Shown: positions 35,865 to 44,238 of the stretch, piece by piece
Layout: each line of letters opens with the position of its first letter
How positions within the stretch are numbered: position 1 is the stretch's first letter
Translations under genes and position numbers: made by a program
Notes under the pieces: model-generated
Database searches by the model: none
What the model saw: the letters and a program-made list of their open reading frames with translations, nothing else
Told to the model about the DNA's origin: nothing
Assembly (NCBI RefSeq): GCF_003201105.1
Contig: NZ_QICJ01000009.1
Coordinates: 62,001-126,000 of the forward strand
Origin: Dyella sp. AtDHG13
GTDB taxonomy: Bacteria; Pseudomonadota; Gammaproteobacteria; Xanthomonadales; Rhodanobacteraceae
DNA length: 64,000 bases
Reading direction: 5' to 3'

Positions 35865-36968
35865 ATGATTTTCGAAACCATCGCCAAAACGGGTCACGAA
35901 GAAGTCGTGTTCTGCCACAACCAGGACGCCGGCCTGAAGGCCATCATCGCGATCCACAACACGGTGCTGGGCCCCGCGCTCGGCGGCCTGCGCATGTGGC
36001 CGTACAAGAGCGAGCAGGACGCGGTGAACGACGTGCTGCGCCTGTCGCGCGGCATGACCTACAAGAACGCCGTGGCCGGCCTGAACCTGGGCGGTGGCAA
36101 GGCCGTGATCATCGGCGATCCGAGCAAGGACAAGTCCGAGGCGCTGTTCCGCGCGTTCGGCCGCTTCGTCAACTCGCTCAACGGCCGCTACATCACGGCC
36201 GAGGACGTCGGCATCGACGTCAACGACATGGAATACGTTTTCCGTGAAACCGAATACGTCACCGGCGTGCACCAGGTGCACGGCGGCTCGGGCGACCCGT
36301 CGCCGTTCACCGCTTTCGGCACCCTGCAGGGCCTGATGGCCGCGCTGCAGTTCAAGCACGGCAACGAAGACGTGGGCAAGTACACCTACGCCGTGCAGGG
36401 CTGCGGCCACGTGGGCAGCGAGTTCATCAAGCTGCTGCGCGAACAGGGCGCCAAGGTGTTCGTCACCGACATCAACAAGGACGCCGTGCAGCGCTGCGTG
36501 GACGAACTGGGCTGCGAAGCCGTGGGCCTGGACGAGATCTACGACGTCGACGCCGACGTGTACTCGCCCTGCGCGCTGGGCGGCACGCTCAACGAGCAGA
36601 CCATCGACCGCATCAAGGCCAAGATCATCTGCGGCGCGGCCAACAACCAGCTGGCCACCGACGCCATCGGCGACGAACTGCAGCGCCGCGGCGTGCTGTA
36701 TGCGCCGGACTATGCGGTGAACGCGGGCGGCGTGATGAACGTGTCGCTGGAAATCGACGGCTACAACCGCGAGCGCGCCATGCGCATGATGCGCACGATC
36801 TACTACAACCTGGGCCGCATCTTCGAAATCTCCAAGACCCAGGGCGTGCCGACCTACAAGGCCGCCGACCGCCTGGCCGAGGAGCGCATCGACGCCATCG
36901 GCAAGATCAAGCTGCCGAGCATGGGCAACCATGGTCCGCGCTTTGCTGGTCGCATGCGCGGTCAGTGA
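35865..36968 (+). CDS. ldh: Leucine dehydrogenase (Glu/Leu/Phe/Val dehydrogenase family)
   Basis: A 367-residue amino acid dehydrogenase. The substrate-binding lysines are in GMTYKNAVAGLNLGGGKAVI (K68 and K80) and the catalytic Asp is in EDVGIDVNDM (near 115). The NAD-binding GCGHVGSEF is near residue 178. The length and the GPALGGLRMWPY opening match leucine dehydrogenases rather than the longer glutamate enzymes. It oxidatively deaminates leucine, isoleucine and valine to 2-oxo acids, the entry step to the branched-chain acyl-CoA pathway whose later enzymes are encoded at 39.7 and 49.2 kb. It is preceded and followed by intrinsic terminators, so it is monocistronic. Confidence 0.93.
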   Translation: MIFETIAKTGHEEVVFCHNQDAGLKAIIAIHNTVLGPALGGLRMWPYKSEQDAVNDVLRLSRGMTYKNAVAGLNLGGGKAVIIGDPSKDKSEALFRAFGRFVNSLNGRYITAEDVGIDVNDMEYVFRETEYVTGVHQVHGGSGDPSPFTAFGTLQGLMAALQFKHGNEDVGKYTYAVQGCGHVGSEFIKLLREQGAKVFVTDINKDAVQRCVDELGCEAVGLDEIYDVDADVYSPCALGGTLNEQTIDRIKAKIICGAANNQLATDAIGDELQRRGVLYAPDYAVNAGGVMNVSLEIDGYNRERAMRMMRTIYYNLGRIFEISKTQGVPTYKAADRLAEERIDAIGKIKLPSMGNHGPRFAGRMRGQ

Positions 36969-36993
36969 TTGGTGGGGTTGTTGTGTTGATGGG

Positions 36994-37022
36994 ACGCCGG
37001 CCTTGTGCCGGCGTTTTCTTTT
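36994..37022 (+). terminator. Intrinsic terminator of leucine dehydrogenase gene
   Basis: ACGCCGGC-CTTGT-GCCGGCGT followed by TTTCTTTT. The eight-base stem is perfect and lies 25 bases past the stop codon. Confidence 0.88.
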
Positions 37023-37088
37023 AGGTGTTCGGGTGGGATTGGAAACAACCACGGCGAAGAGGGGCTTGCCTCGCTACTTCAAAAGTGC

Positions 37089-37284
37089 CGTCATTCCTGC
37101 GAAGGCAGGAATCCAGTGACTTTGCACCCGGTTGTCGCGTGATGGTGATTGCTTCTTCATACGCTTCCGCGACCTGGCCGCCTACGCGGCCGACCCGGTC
37201 GCGGAAATGCAAAGACGTACCGACCAGACTCCACGCGACAACCGAACGTAAAGTCACTGGATCCCTGCCTTCGCAGGGATGACG
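37089..37284. repeat. Inverted REP-like pair enclosing a hairpin
   Basis: Units 37089-37116 (CGTCATTCCTGCG...) and 37257-37284 (...CGCAGGGATGACG) are reverse complements with a few differences. Between them 37165-37206 forms a palindrome, TTCCGCGACC...GGTCGCGGAA, enclosing GGCCGC-CTA-CGCGGCC. This inner block contains GACCTGGCCGCCTACGCGGC, which also occurs in the composite repeat at 7353-7455, so two repeat families are nested here. Confidence 0.78.
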
Positions 37285-37464
37285 GCTAAAGAATGCAGCG
37301 GCGAGGTGAAATTGGGTCTCCTCCTGATCTTTGGCCCAAACGAAAGATGAAGAAAGCACCGGTGCACCACTCGCACCTCGCATGACCTTCCCCAAAATCC
37401 CCGCCACACCCCATCCCCAAGCATCAACCAAAACAAAACAACCGCGCCATCGTATGCTGCGCGC

Positions 37465-39615
37465 ATGCTCAACACCCTCACCCACCGCTGGCGCCGCCTC
37501 CGCGGCTCCGACCGCTACGCCGAATGCCTGCGCGTGCTGCTCGCACTGGGCGGCGCCGTGGCCTGGTGCTTCGGCACGGGGCGCGTGGAAGAAGTCGTGT
37601 CGATCCTGCTTGGCGTCATCGCCTGCGCGCTGGCCGAAACGGAAGATTACTGGCGCAATCGCCTCACGACGCTGCTGTTGACCCTGGCCTGCTTCGCCAT
37701 CTCCGCCTTCGCGGTGCAATGGCTGTTTCCCTATCCCGTGCTGTTCGCCATCGGGTTGCCGCTGTCGACCTTCGCGCTGGTGATGCTGGGTGCGGCGAGC
37801 GAGCGTTACGCCACCGTGGCCGGCGCCACGTTGCTGCTGGCGGTCTACACCATGATCGGCGCCGATCAGGCCAGTAGCGGTGCCTGGTGGTATCAGCCCG
37901 CGCTGCTGCTCGGCGGAGCGGCGTGGTACGGCGTGCTGTCGCTGTTGTGGAGCGTGCTGTCGCCGCAGCTGGCGGTGCGGCTGTCGCTGGCGCGGCTGTT
38001 CGATGCCCTGGCGGGATACCTGGAAGGCAAGGCGGCGTTGTTCACGCCGGTTCATGGCGTCGATCGCGAGGCGATGCAGTGGTCGCTCGCCATGCAGAAC
38101 GAGCGCGTGGTCGAGGCGCTCAACGATACACGTTTGGTGCTGGTCGACCGCATCGGCGTGCGGCGGCCGCGCGGCGCGACGGCGGAACGGCTGCAGATGT
38201 ATTTCCTCGCGCAGGACATCCACGAGCGCATCAGCTCGGCGCACTATCCCTACGATGCCTTGGCCGAATCGCTGTTCCATAGCGACGTGCTGTTCCGCTG
38301 CGAGCATCTGTTGCGGCTGGAAGCGGACACCTGCCGCGAACGCGCCAACGCGCTGCGGCTGCGCACTGCACCTGCCGCCAATGCGGGCAGCGAAGCCTCG
38401 GTGCAGGATCTGCAAGCCGCGCTGGCAGCCTTGCGTGATCAACCACATCCGCCTGCGGCACATCTGCTGCGCGCGCTGGAGGCGCTGGTCCGCAATCTCA
38501 CCGCCATCCAGCAACGCTTGGCGGGCGACGCGTCGGACGAACTGCCCCGGAGCAAACCCGAACGCCTGCTGCAGAATCCGGCGCCGCAGACGCTGGGCGA
38601 AGCGTGGGAGCGCATCCGCATGCAGCTTACGCCGCGCTCGTTCCGTTTTCGCCATGCGCTGCGCCTTTCGCTTGCGCTGCTGGTGGGCTACGCCGTGCTG
38701 CATGCGGTGCATCCCAGGCACGGCTACTGGATCCTGCTGACCACTTTGCTGGTTTGCCAGCCCAGCTATGGCGCCACGCGCCGGCGCCTGGTGCAGCGCG
38801 TGGCCGGCACGATGGTCGGCCTCGTGCTCGGGTGGGCCACGCTGCAGCTGGCGCCGTTCGGCACATGGCAGTTGCTGCTGATCGTGCTGTCCGGCGTGGC
38901 GTTCTTCGCCGCGCGCCTTCGCCGCTACACCACGGCTACGGCTGCCATCACGCTGTTCGTGGTGCTCTGCTTCAATCAGGTGGGCAGTGGTTATGACGCC
39001 ATGTGGCCGCGCCTGCTCGACACGCTGATCGGCGCCGCCATCGCGGCGCTGGCCATGCGCTTGATCTTGCCGGACTGGCAGGGGCGCCGTTTCGACGACG
39101 TGCTGGCCGACACGGTGCGCAGCGATGCGCGCTATCTCGAGCGGATCATCCAGCAGTACGCCAGTGGACGCCGCGACGATCTCGACTACCGCATCGCCCG
39201 GCGCGATGCGCACAACGCGAATGCCGCCCTGAGCGCGGTGCTCGCCAACATGCTGCGCGAACCGGGGCAGCACCAGCGCGGGACGGAAACGCTGCTGCGT
39301 TTTCTCGCCGCGGCGCATACGCTGCTGGGACAGCTCTCCGCGCTGGGCGTGAACCGCGTCGCGATGGCTTCGCCTGCGGCGCGCGATGCCGTGGCGAACG
39401 CTGGCAAGATCGCCGTCGACGCGCTGGCCCAGTTGGGGGACGCCCTGGCGAACCGCCTTGCCGCCCAGGATGAAACCGACGGCGCGGCATTGCTGCAGCC
39501 GCTGGCGACCCACGCGGACGACGAAACGGCGCGGCTGGTGCTGGGCCAGCTGATGCAGATCCTCGTGCAGCGCGACCGGCTCGCCGCGCTCGCCCGTACG
39601 CTGAATCCCGGCTGA
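37465..39615 (+). CDS. FUSC/YccS-family inner-membrane protein
   Basis: A 716-residue membrane protein in two similar halves. An N-terminal cluster of about five or six hydrophobic segments (residues 20-175) is followed by a soluble coiled region (about 190-390). A second cluster (about 410-540: FRFRHALRLSLALLVGYAVLHAV, YWILLTTLLVCQPSYGATRRRLVQRVAGT) carries the FUSC signature and is followed by a helical tail. The architecture matches YccS/YhfK, related to aromatic-acid efflux AaeB. A transport role is plausible, but the substrate is unknown. It stands alone between repeats and the isovaleryl-CoA dehydrogenase gene. Confidence 0.88.
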   Translation: MLNTLTHRWRRLRGSDRYAECLRVLLALGGAVAWCFGTGRVEEVVSILLGVIACALAETEDYWRNRLTTLLLTLACFAISAFAVQWLFPYPVLFAIGLPLSTFALVMLGAASERYATVAGATLLLAVYTMIGADQASSGAWWYQPALLLGGAAWYGVLSLLWSVLSPQLAVRLSLARLFDALAGYLEGKAALFTPVHGVDREAMQWSLAMQNERVVEALNDTRLVLVDRIGVRRPRGATAERLQMYFLAQDIHERISSAHYPYDALAESLFHSDVLFRCEHLLRLEADTCRERANALRLRTAPAANAGSEASVQDLQAALAALRDQPHPPAAHLLRALEALVRNLTAIQQRLAGDASDELPRSKPERLLQNPAPQTLGEAWERIRMQLTPRSFRFRHALRLSLALLVGYAVLHAVHPRHGYWILLTTLLVCQPSYGATRRRLVQRVAGTMVGLVLGWATLQLAPFGTWQLLLIVLSGVAFFAARLRRYTTATAAITLFVVLCFNQVGSGYDAMWPRLLDTLIGAAIAALAMRLILPDWQGRRFDDVLADTVRSDARYLERIIQQYASGRRDDLDYRIARRDAHNANAALSAVLANMLREPGQHQRGTETLLRFLAAAHTLLGQLSALGVNRVAMASPAARDAVANAGKIAVDALAQLGDALANRLAAQDETDGAALLQPLATHADDETARLVLGQLMQILVQRDRLAALARTLNPG

Positions 39616-39734
39616 GACCTTGTTTCCAAGCGGAAAAGCGCGCCGCGCGGCAGCGACGGTTGTGCGTCGCGCAACGGCTTGTCACGGGCGGCGCGTTACC
39701 ATGAAGGCCTTCTGCAATTCCGGAGTCCGTAGGC

Positions 39735-40892
39735 ATGCGTCCGTTTCCGCTGGGTGAAGAGATCGATCTGCTGCGCGAAAGCGTGCACGCGTTTTCGGAA
39801 AAGGAGATCGCGCCCCGCGCTGACCACATCGACCGCGAGAACCTGTTTCCCGCCGACCTGTGGCGCAAGTTCGGCGACATGGGCCTGCTCGGCATCACCA
39901 TCCCGGAGGAATACGGCGGCAGCGGCATGGGTTTCCTCGCCCACATGGTGGCGATGGAAGAAATCTCCCGCGCGTCCGGCTCGGTCGGTCTTTCCTATGG
40001 CGCGCATTCCAATCTGTGCGTGCAGAACATCTTCCACAACGGCAACGAAGCGCAGCGGCGCAAGTACATCCCCAAGCTGTGCTCGGGCGAATACGTGGGC
40101 GCGCTGGCGATGAGCGAACCGGGCGCCGGCTCCGACGTGGTCGGCTCGATGAGCTGCAAGGCGGAGAAGAAGGGCGACGTGTGGGTCGCCAATGGCTCCA
40201 AGATGTGGATCACCAACGGCCCCGACGCCGACGTGCTGCTGGTGTACATGCGCACCGCGCCGCGTCCCGCCGGCAGCCGCTGCATGACGGCCTTCATCGT
40301 CGAAAAGGGCATGAAGGGTTTCAGCACCGCGCAGAAGCTCGACAAGCTCGGCATGCGCGGCTCCAACACCTGCGAACTGGTGTTCGAGGATTGCGAGATT
40401 CCCGAGGAAAACATCGTCGGCGAGGTGAACGAAGGCGTGCGCGTGCTGATGAGCGGCCTGGATACCGAACGCCTGGTGCTGTCGGGCGGGCCCATCGGCC
40501 TGATGCAGGCGGCGCTCGACATCTCCCTGCCCTACGTGCGCGAGCGCAAGCAGTTCAACGCGCCCATCGGCACGTTCGGGGTGATGCAGGCGAAGATCGC
40601 CGACATGTACACCGCGCTGCAGAGTTCGCGTGGCTTTGCGTACATGGTGGCGCAGCAGTTCGACAGCAACGTGAAGTCGCGCATCGACCCCGCGGCCTGC
40701 CTGCTCAATGCCTCGCAGAATGCGGTGAAGGTGGCGCTGGAAGCCATCCAGACGCTGGGCGGCAACGGCTACATCAACGAATTCCCGGCGGGCCGCCTGC
40801 TTCGCGATGCGAAGCTTTACGAGATTGGCGCAGGCACGAATGAAATCCGCCGCATGTTGATTGGGCGGGAGTTGTTCCACGGGAAGGCGTGA
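39735..40892 (+). CDS. Isovaleryl-CoA dehydrogenase
   Basis: A 385-residue FAD acyl-CoA dehydrogenase. The catalytic glutamate is E245 in [18 protein letters not shown], in the helix position special to isovaleryl-CoA dehydrogenase rather than the C-terminal loop used by straight-chain enzymes. Other signatures are [11 protein letters not shown] (near 126), WITNG and [40 protein letters not shown]. It converts isovaleryl-CoA to 3-methylcrotonyl-CoA in leucine breakdown. The next enzyme (carboxylase beta subunit) is 8 kb away at 49204, with two autotransporter genes in between. It is followed by an inverted-repeat element. Confidence 0.93.
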   Translation: MRPFPLGEEIDLLRESVHAFSEKEIAPRADHIDRENLFPADLWRKFGDMGLLGITIPEEYGGSGMGFLAHMVAMEEISRASGSVGLSYGAHSNLCVQNIFHNGNEAQRRKYIPKLCSGEYVGALAMSEPGAGSDVVGSMSCKAEKKGDVWVANGSKMWITNGPDADVLLVYMRTAPRPAGSRCMTAFIVEKGMKGFSTAQKLDKLGMRGSNTCELVFEDCEIPEENIVGEVNEGVRVLMSGLDTERLVLSGGPIGLMQAALDISLPYVRERKQFNAPIGTFGVMQAKIADMYTALQSSRGFAYMVAQQFDSNVKSRIDPAACLLNASQNAVKVALEAIQTLGGNGYINEFPAGRLLRDAKLYEIGAGTNEIRRMLIGRELFHGKA

Positions 40893-40928
40893 CGATTACC
40901 TGCGTTGATGTGCGACGCGCGCATCACT

Positions 40929-41120
40929 CCCTCTCCCCTTCGGGGAGAGGGTTGGGGTGAGGGGTCAACTTGGCCTCACCGTTGGTAAGTACCACCATCC
41001 CGACATAGATCAGACAAACGCGGAGCGCGTGGAGCACCCGCACCGCGGGATACGGCCAGGAATGAAATGGTGAGGCCAAGTTGGCCCCTCACCCCGGCCC
41101 TCTCCCCAAAGGGGAGAGGG
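40929..41120. repeat. 192-base inverted-repeat element with CCCTCTCCCC hairpins
   Basis: Arms 40929-40980 and 41068-41120 are reverse complements over about 52 bases. Each contains the hairpin CCCTCTCCCC/GGGGAGAGGG, then GTGAGGGG..AACTTGGCCTCACC or its complement. An 87-base unique core separates them. The element fills the gap between two convergent genes and could act as a two-way terminator. The layout is MITE-like, but no flanking target duplication was identified. Confidence 0.75.
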
Positions 41121-41148
41121 AGAAGGCCAAAAGGCAAACGTCGCGCCC

Positions 41149-44055
41149 TCAGAAACTCAACCGATAGTTGAGCGTGCCCATCATTCCCTGGCTGTTCTGC
41201 CCAACGTACTGATCCATCCCGAACTGCACGCTCGACCGCGCCGACATCGTCCAGTCCAGCGACAATCCCACCTGCCCTTCGTAGCGCGACAAGCCCACGC
41301 CGCCGACCGGCGCCCATTGATCCACGCCGGTGAAGCTCGCGTCGAACACATCGCCATGCATGGCGAACGCCTGTTGCCATTGCGCGCGGCCTTGCAGACT
41401 CAGGCTGCGGCCATGGGCGAACGACCAGCTGTGGCCCACGCGCACGCCGACGCCGGCCTGCCAGCGCTCCACGTTCTGCGTGCCGGCCTTCAGGCCGAAA
41501 CCGTAGCCGCCCAGTTCGTTGAAGCCATCGCGCTGGATGTGCGCGTACTGCATGTTGGCGTACGGGGTGAAGTCCAGGCCGCCGAGCGTGGCGTGATAGC
41601 CGCTTTCGCCATAGGCCACGGTGTACCGGCCATTGGTGTCGCTGGCCACGCCGGCGAGGTCGCTGCCCAGCTCGATATGGCGGCGCATGTTTTCCCGGTA
41701 GGTGCCGTAGCCCAGGCGGCCCATGGTGTACCAGTCGTCGTGCATGACGCCGCCGTAAAGCATGCCTTCGACGGCGTTGCTCGTGCCCTGGTCCGCGTAT
41801 TCGGCGAGGCGGCCCAGCCCCTGGCTCTGGCTCACGGCGAAACCGAGCACGCCGTTGGCGCCGAGCTTGCGATCCTGGCCGGCCATCCAGCCGCTGAGGT
41901 CGTAGCCGACATCGCCGTAGCCGCTGCGGCTCATGCTGCCGTGGTAGCCCAGCGTCTGCGCCCAGCCGCCGGTGGTGCGCGTGTTGGCCAGCCCGTCGAA
42001 GTGATCGGACAACGCGCGCGTGCCGGCATCGATGGCTTCGAAGGTCATCGCGGTGCTGGCGGCGTGCAGCTGGCCGGACAGGCTCTCCAGTGAACGCTGC
42101 AGCGCGGCCGTCGTCTGGGTCTGCTGCAGGTTGGCCGCGCCTTCGATAAAGCCCGTGGGCACCGGGCCGCCGCCGGTAGTCGCGCCGCCCTGCGCGAGCT
42201 GCTCGTTGATCGCGCCGAAGGCGTTGTCCACGCGCTGCGCGGCGCCGAACGACGCCGGCGTGTAGCTCATGCCGGTCACGGCGCTCGCCTGCACCTGGGT
42301 GACGTTCAACCACGCGCTGGTGCTGTCGTAGTTGAGCGAGGCGGAGAGCAATACGCCCTGCGCCACGTCGAGCCCGGTGAAGGTGCCGCTCAGGCCGCCT
42401 TTCGCGGTAAGCACATTGGTGTGCGCGTTGGCGACGTAGCCCTGCATCGCGCCGATGACGTAGAGGTTGCCGCCGACGAGCACGGCCTTGCCGTCGACGT
42501 TGAGCGAACGACCCAGTTCGACGGCAAGCCGCCCGATCTGTCCATCGGTCTGGGAGAAGCCCTGGTAGTAGCTGCCGTTGACGTGCACGTCGCCGCCCGC
42601 GACGACCAGGGTGCCGAGGTTCTGCACGTCCGCGCCGAAGCTGTGCGCGCCCGTCATCACGGCATCGACGTTGTCGAGGTAAAGCGCGCCGGCCAGCGAC
42701 GGCGCCGCCAGCGCGCCATGCACCACGTGCGTGTCGCCCTGGTAGCTCGGTGCCTGCGTGAGCGTGAGCGTGCCGGTGCCGTCCTTGGTCAGGCCGCCGT
42801 TGCCGCTGATGGCGTTGCCCCAGGTGGAGTTGGTGTTGAGTGTGACGCTGAAGGTGCCCCAGTCGAAACGGCCCGGGCCCTTGACCGCCTTGCCGACGTC
42901 GAGCATGCCGTAGCCGAATACCGGATCGACGCCCGGCGCGCCCAAGTCGTCGGCCGTGCCGAGCAGGGTCTGGCGCACCTGGTCGTTGGTGAAATACGGA
43001 AAGGCCTGCCACACCAGCGCGGCGGCGCCGGAAACCTGGGGCGCCGCCAGCGACGTGCCGCCGACGATCCAGTAGGTGGCGTTGTTGGCGGTGTCGTCCT
43101 TGCCGCTGACGATCACCTCGCCCGGCGCGGCGAGGCAGTAGTTCATGGCGACGCCGCACTGATTGGAATAGCTCGACAGCTGCGTGGGGTTGTTGCTGTT
43201 CACCGCCACCACGGCCAGCCAGCCCTTTTCCAGATCCTGCGCGCCGGGCACGCTGGGCAGGGCCGCCGTGGTGCTGGGGTTGGCCTGCGAGTCGTTGCCC
43301 GCCGCGAACACGACCAAGCCGCCCCAGGTGTTGATGTAATTGCTGTAGGCGTCGTGGAAGGCCTTGGTGGTGGCCGTGTCGCTGGTATCCCAGGTAATGC
43401 CGCCCCAGGAATTGTTCATGACCTTGGCGCCGGCCTTGATCAGGTCGGCGTTGACGTAACCGAGGAACTGCCCGGTGGACGCCGTGACCTTGGCCGGCGG
43501 CGCGCTGCCGTTGTCGTCGCCTGCGTTGTCCGACAGGATGCGCGCCGACACCAGCGACGCGCCGGGCGCCACGCCACCGGCGAACTTGCCGAAGGCGCTG
43601 CCAGCTGCGATCTCGGACACCCAGGTGCCGTGGCCGATCACGTCGTCGACGGCAAGGTTGTTGGTGGCGGGGTCGATGTAGGCCAGCTCCTTGGTGACCT
43701 TGCCCGCCAGCGCCGGGTGGTTGCGCATGATGCCGGTATCGACCACGCCGATAGTCACGCCCGTACCGGTAAAGCCGGCCTGCTGGGCGGCCTTGGCGTT
43801 GGTCAGCGAGAGCTGCGCGTCGACCGGCGGCGTCGGCGGTGGATTGGTCGGCGGAGCCGGCGGCGGTGTCGTCGGTGGCGTGCTGCCACCGCCCTGCCCG
43901 GGCGTCGGAGGCTGATACCCCGGCGTGGGTGGCGTGTAAGGCGCGGCCGGCTTGACGTTGCCGTTGCCACCACCACCGCAGGCGCTCAAACCCAGCGCCA
44001 TGCCCACCAGCACAGACAACTGGCGGAAGCGAAGTCCGCCCAGACCACTATCCAT
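41149..44055 (-). CDS. NalP-like lipoprotein subtilase autotransporter (copy 1)
   Basis: A 968-residue type V secretion protein. The lipoprotein signal ends at C26 (ALGLSAC). A Gly/Pro-rich linker follows (27-80), then an S8 subtilase with triad D106 (VVDTG), H142 (GHGTW) and S335 (GTSLAAP) and oxyanion N254 (AAGND). A beta-helical repeat passenger (about 400-680: GNGGLTKDGTGTLTLTQAPSYQGDTHVVHGAL) leads to a C-terminal 12-strand autotransporter barrel ending NYRLSF. Lipidated subtilase autotransporters (NalP, SphB1) mature other surface proteins. The start at 44055 has GGGGA upstream. It is the downstream one of two tandem paralogues. Confidence 0.93.
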   Translation of the reverse strand: MDSGLGGLRFRQLSVLVGMALGLSACGGGGNGNVKPAAPYTPPTPGYQPPTPGQGGGSTPPTTPPPAPPTNPPPTPPVDAQLSLTNAKAAQQAGFTGTGVTIGVVDTGIMRNHPALAGKVTKELAYIDPATNNLAVDDVIGHGTWVSEIAAGSAFGKFAGGVAPGASLVSARILSDNAGDDNGSAPPAKVTASTGQFLGYVNADLIKAGAKVMNNSWGGITWDTSDTATTKAFHDAYSNYINTWGGLVVFAAGNDSQANPSTTAALPSVPGAQDLEKGWLAVVAVNSNNPTQLSSYSNQCGVAMNYCLAAPGEVIVSGKDDTANNATYWIVGGTSLAAPQVSGAAALVWQAFPYFTNDQVRQTLLGTADDLGAPGVDPVFGYGMLDVGKAVKGPGRFDWGTFSVTLNTNSTWGNAISGNGGLTKDGTGTLTLTQAPSYQGDTHVVHGALAAPSLAGALYLDNVDAVMTGAHSFGADVQNLGTLVVAGGDVHVNGSYYQGFSQTDGQIGRLAVELGRSLNVDGKAVLVGGNLYVIGAMQGYVANAHTNVLTAKGGLSGTFTGLDVAQGVLLSASLNYDSTSAWLNVTQVQASAVTGMSYTPASFGAAQRVDNAFGAINEQLAQGGATTGGGPVPTGFIEGAANLQQTQTTAALQRSLESLSGQLHAASTAMTFEAIDAGTRALSDHFDGLANTRTTGGWAQTLGYHGSMSRSGYGDVGYDLSGWMAGQDRKLGANGVLGFAVSQSQGLGRLAEYADQGTSNAVEGMLYGGVMHDDWYTMGRLGYGTYRENMRRHIELGSDLAGVASDTNGRYTVAYGESGYHATLGGLDFTPYANMQYAHIQRDGFNELGGYGFGLKAGTQNVERWQAGVGVRVGHSWSFAHGRSLSLQGRAQWQQAFAMHGDVFDASFTGVDQWAPVGGVGLSRYEGQVGLSLDWTMSARSSVQFGMDQYVGQNSQGMMGTLNYRLSF

Positions 44056-44238
44056 AGTTTCCCCTGCGCCCCTCATGGGGCATCCCATGCTTCCCTAGCG
44101 CGGCGGCCCGCGACTGGACTCCGCCAGCACTTCCTTTCGGAATCATCGCACAAGATTGCGGGAAAAATGTCGGCCTGATTCGCGAGGCAAACGCGCCGCG
44201 GGCGGGCCGTGACCCCGTCGCTACTGCCGAACGAAGCC

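Larger units (their letters stand above)
36969..37464. other. 496-base intergenic region with repeats
   Basis: No gene is seen. The contents are the leucine dehydrogenase terminator, a pair of inverted REP-like units enclosing a strong hairpin (37089-37284), and the promoter region of the YccS-like gene. The apparent open frames across it run through the repeats and have no recognisable product. Confidence 0.75.
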
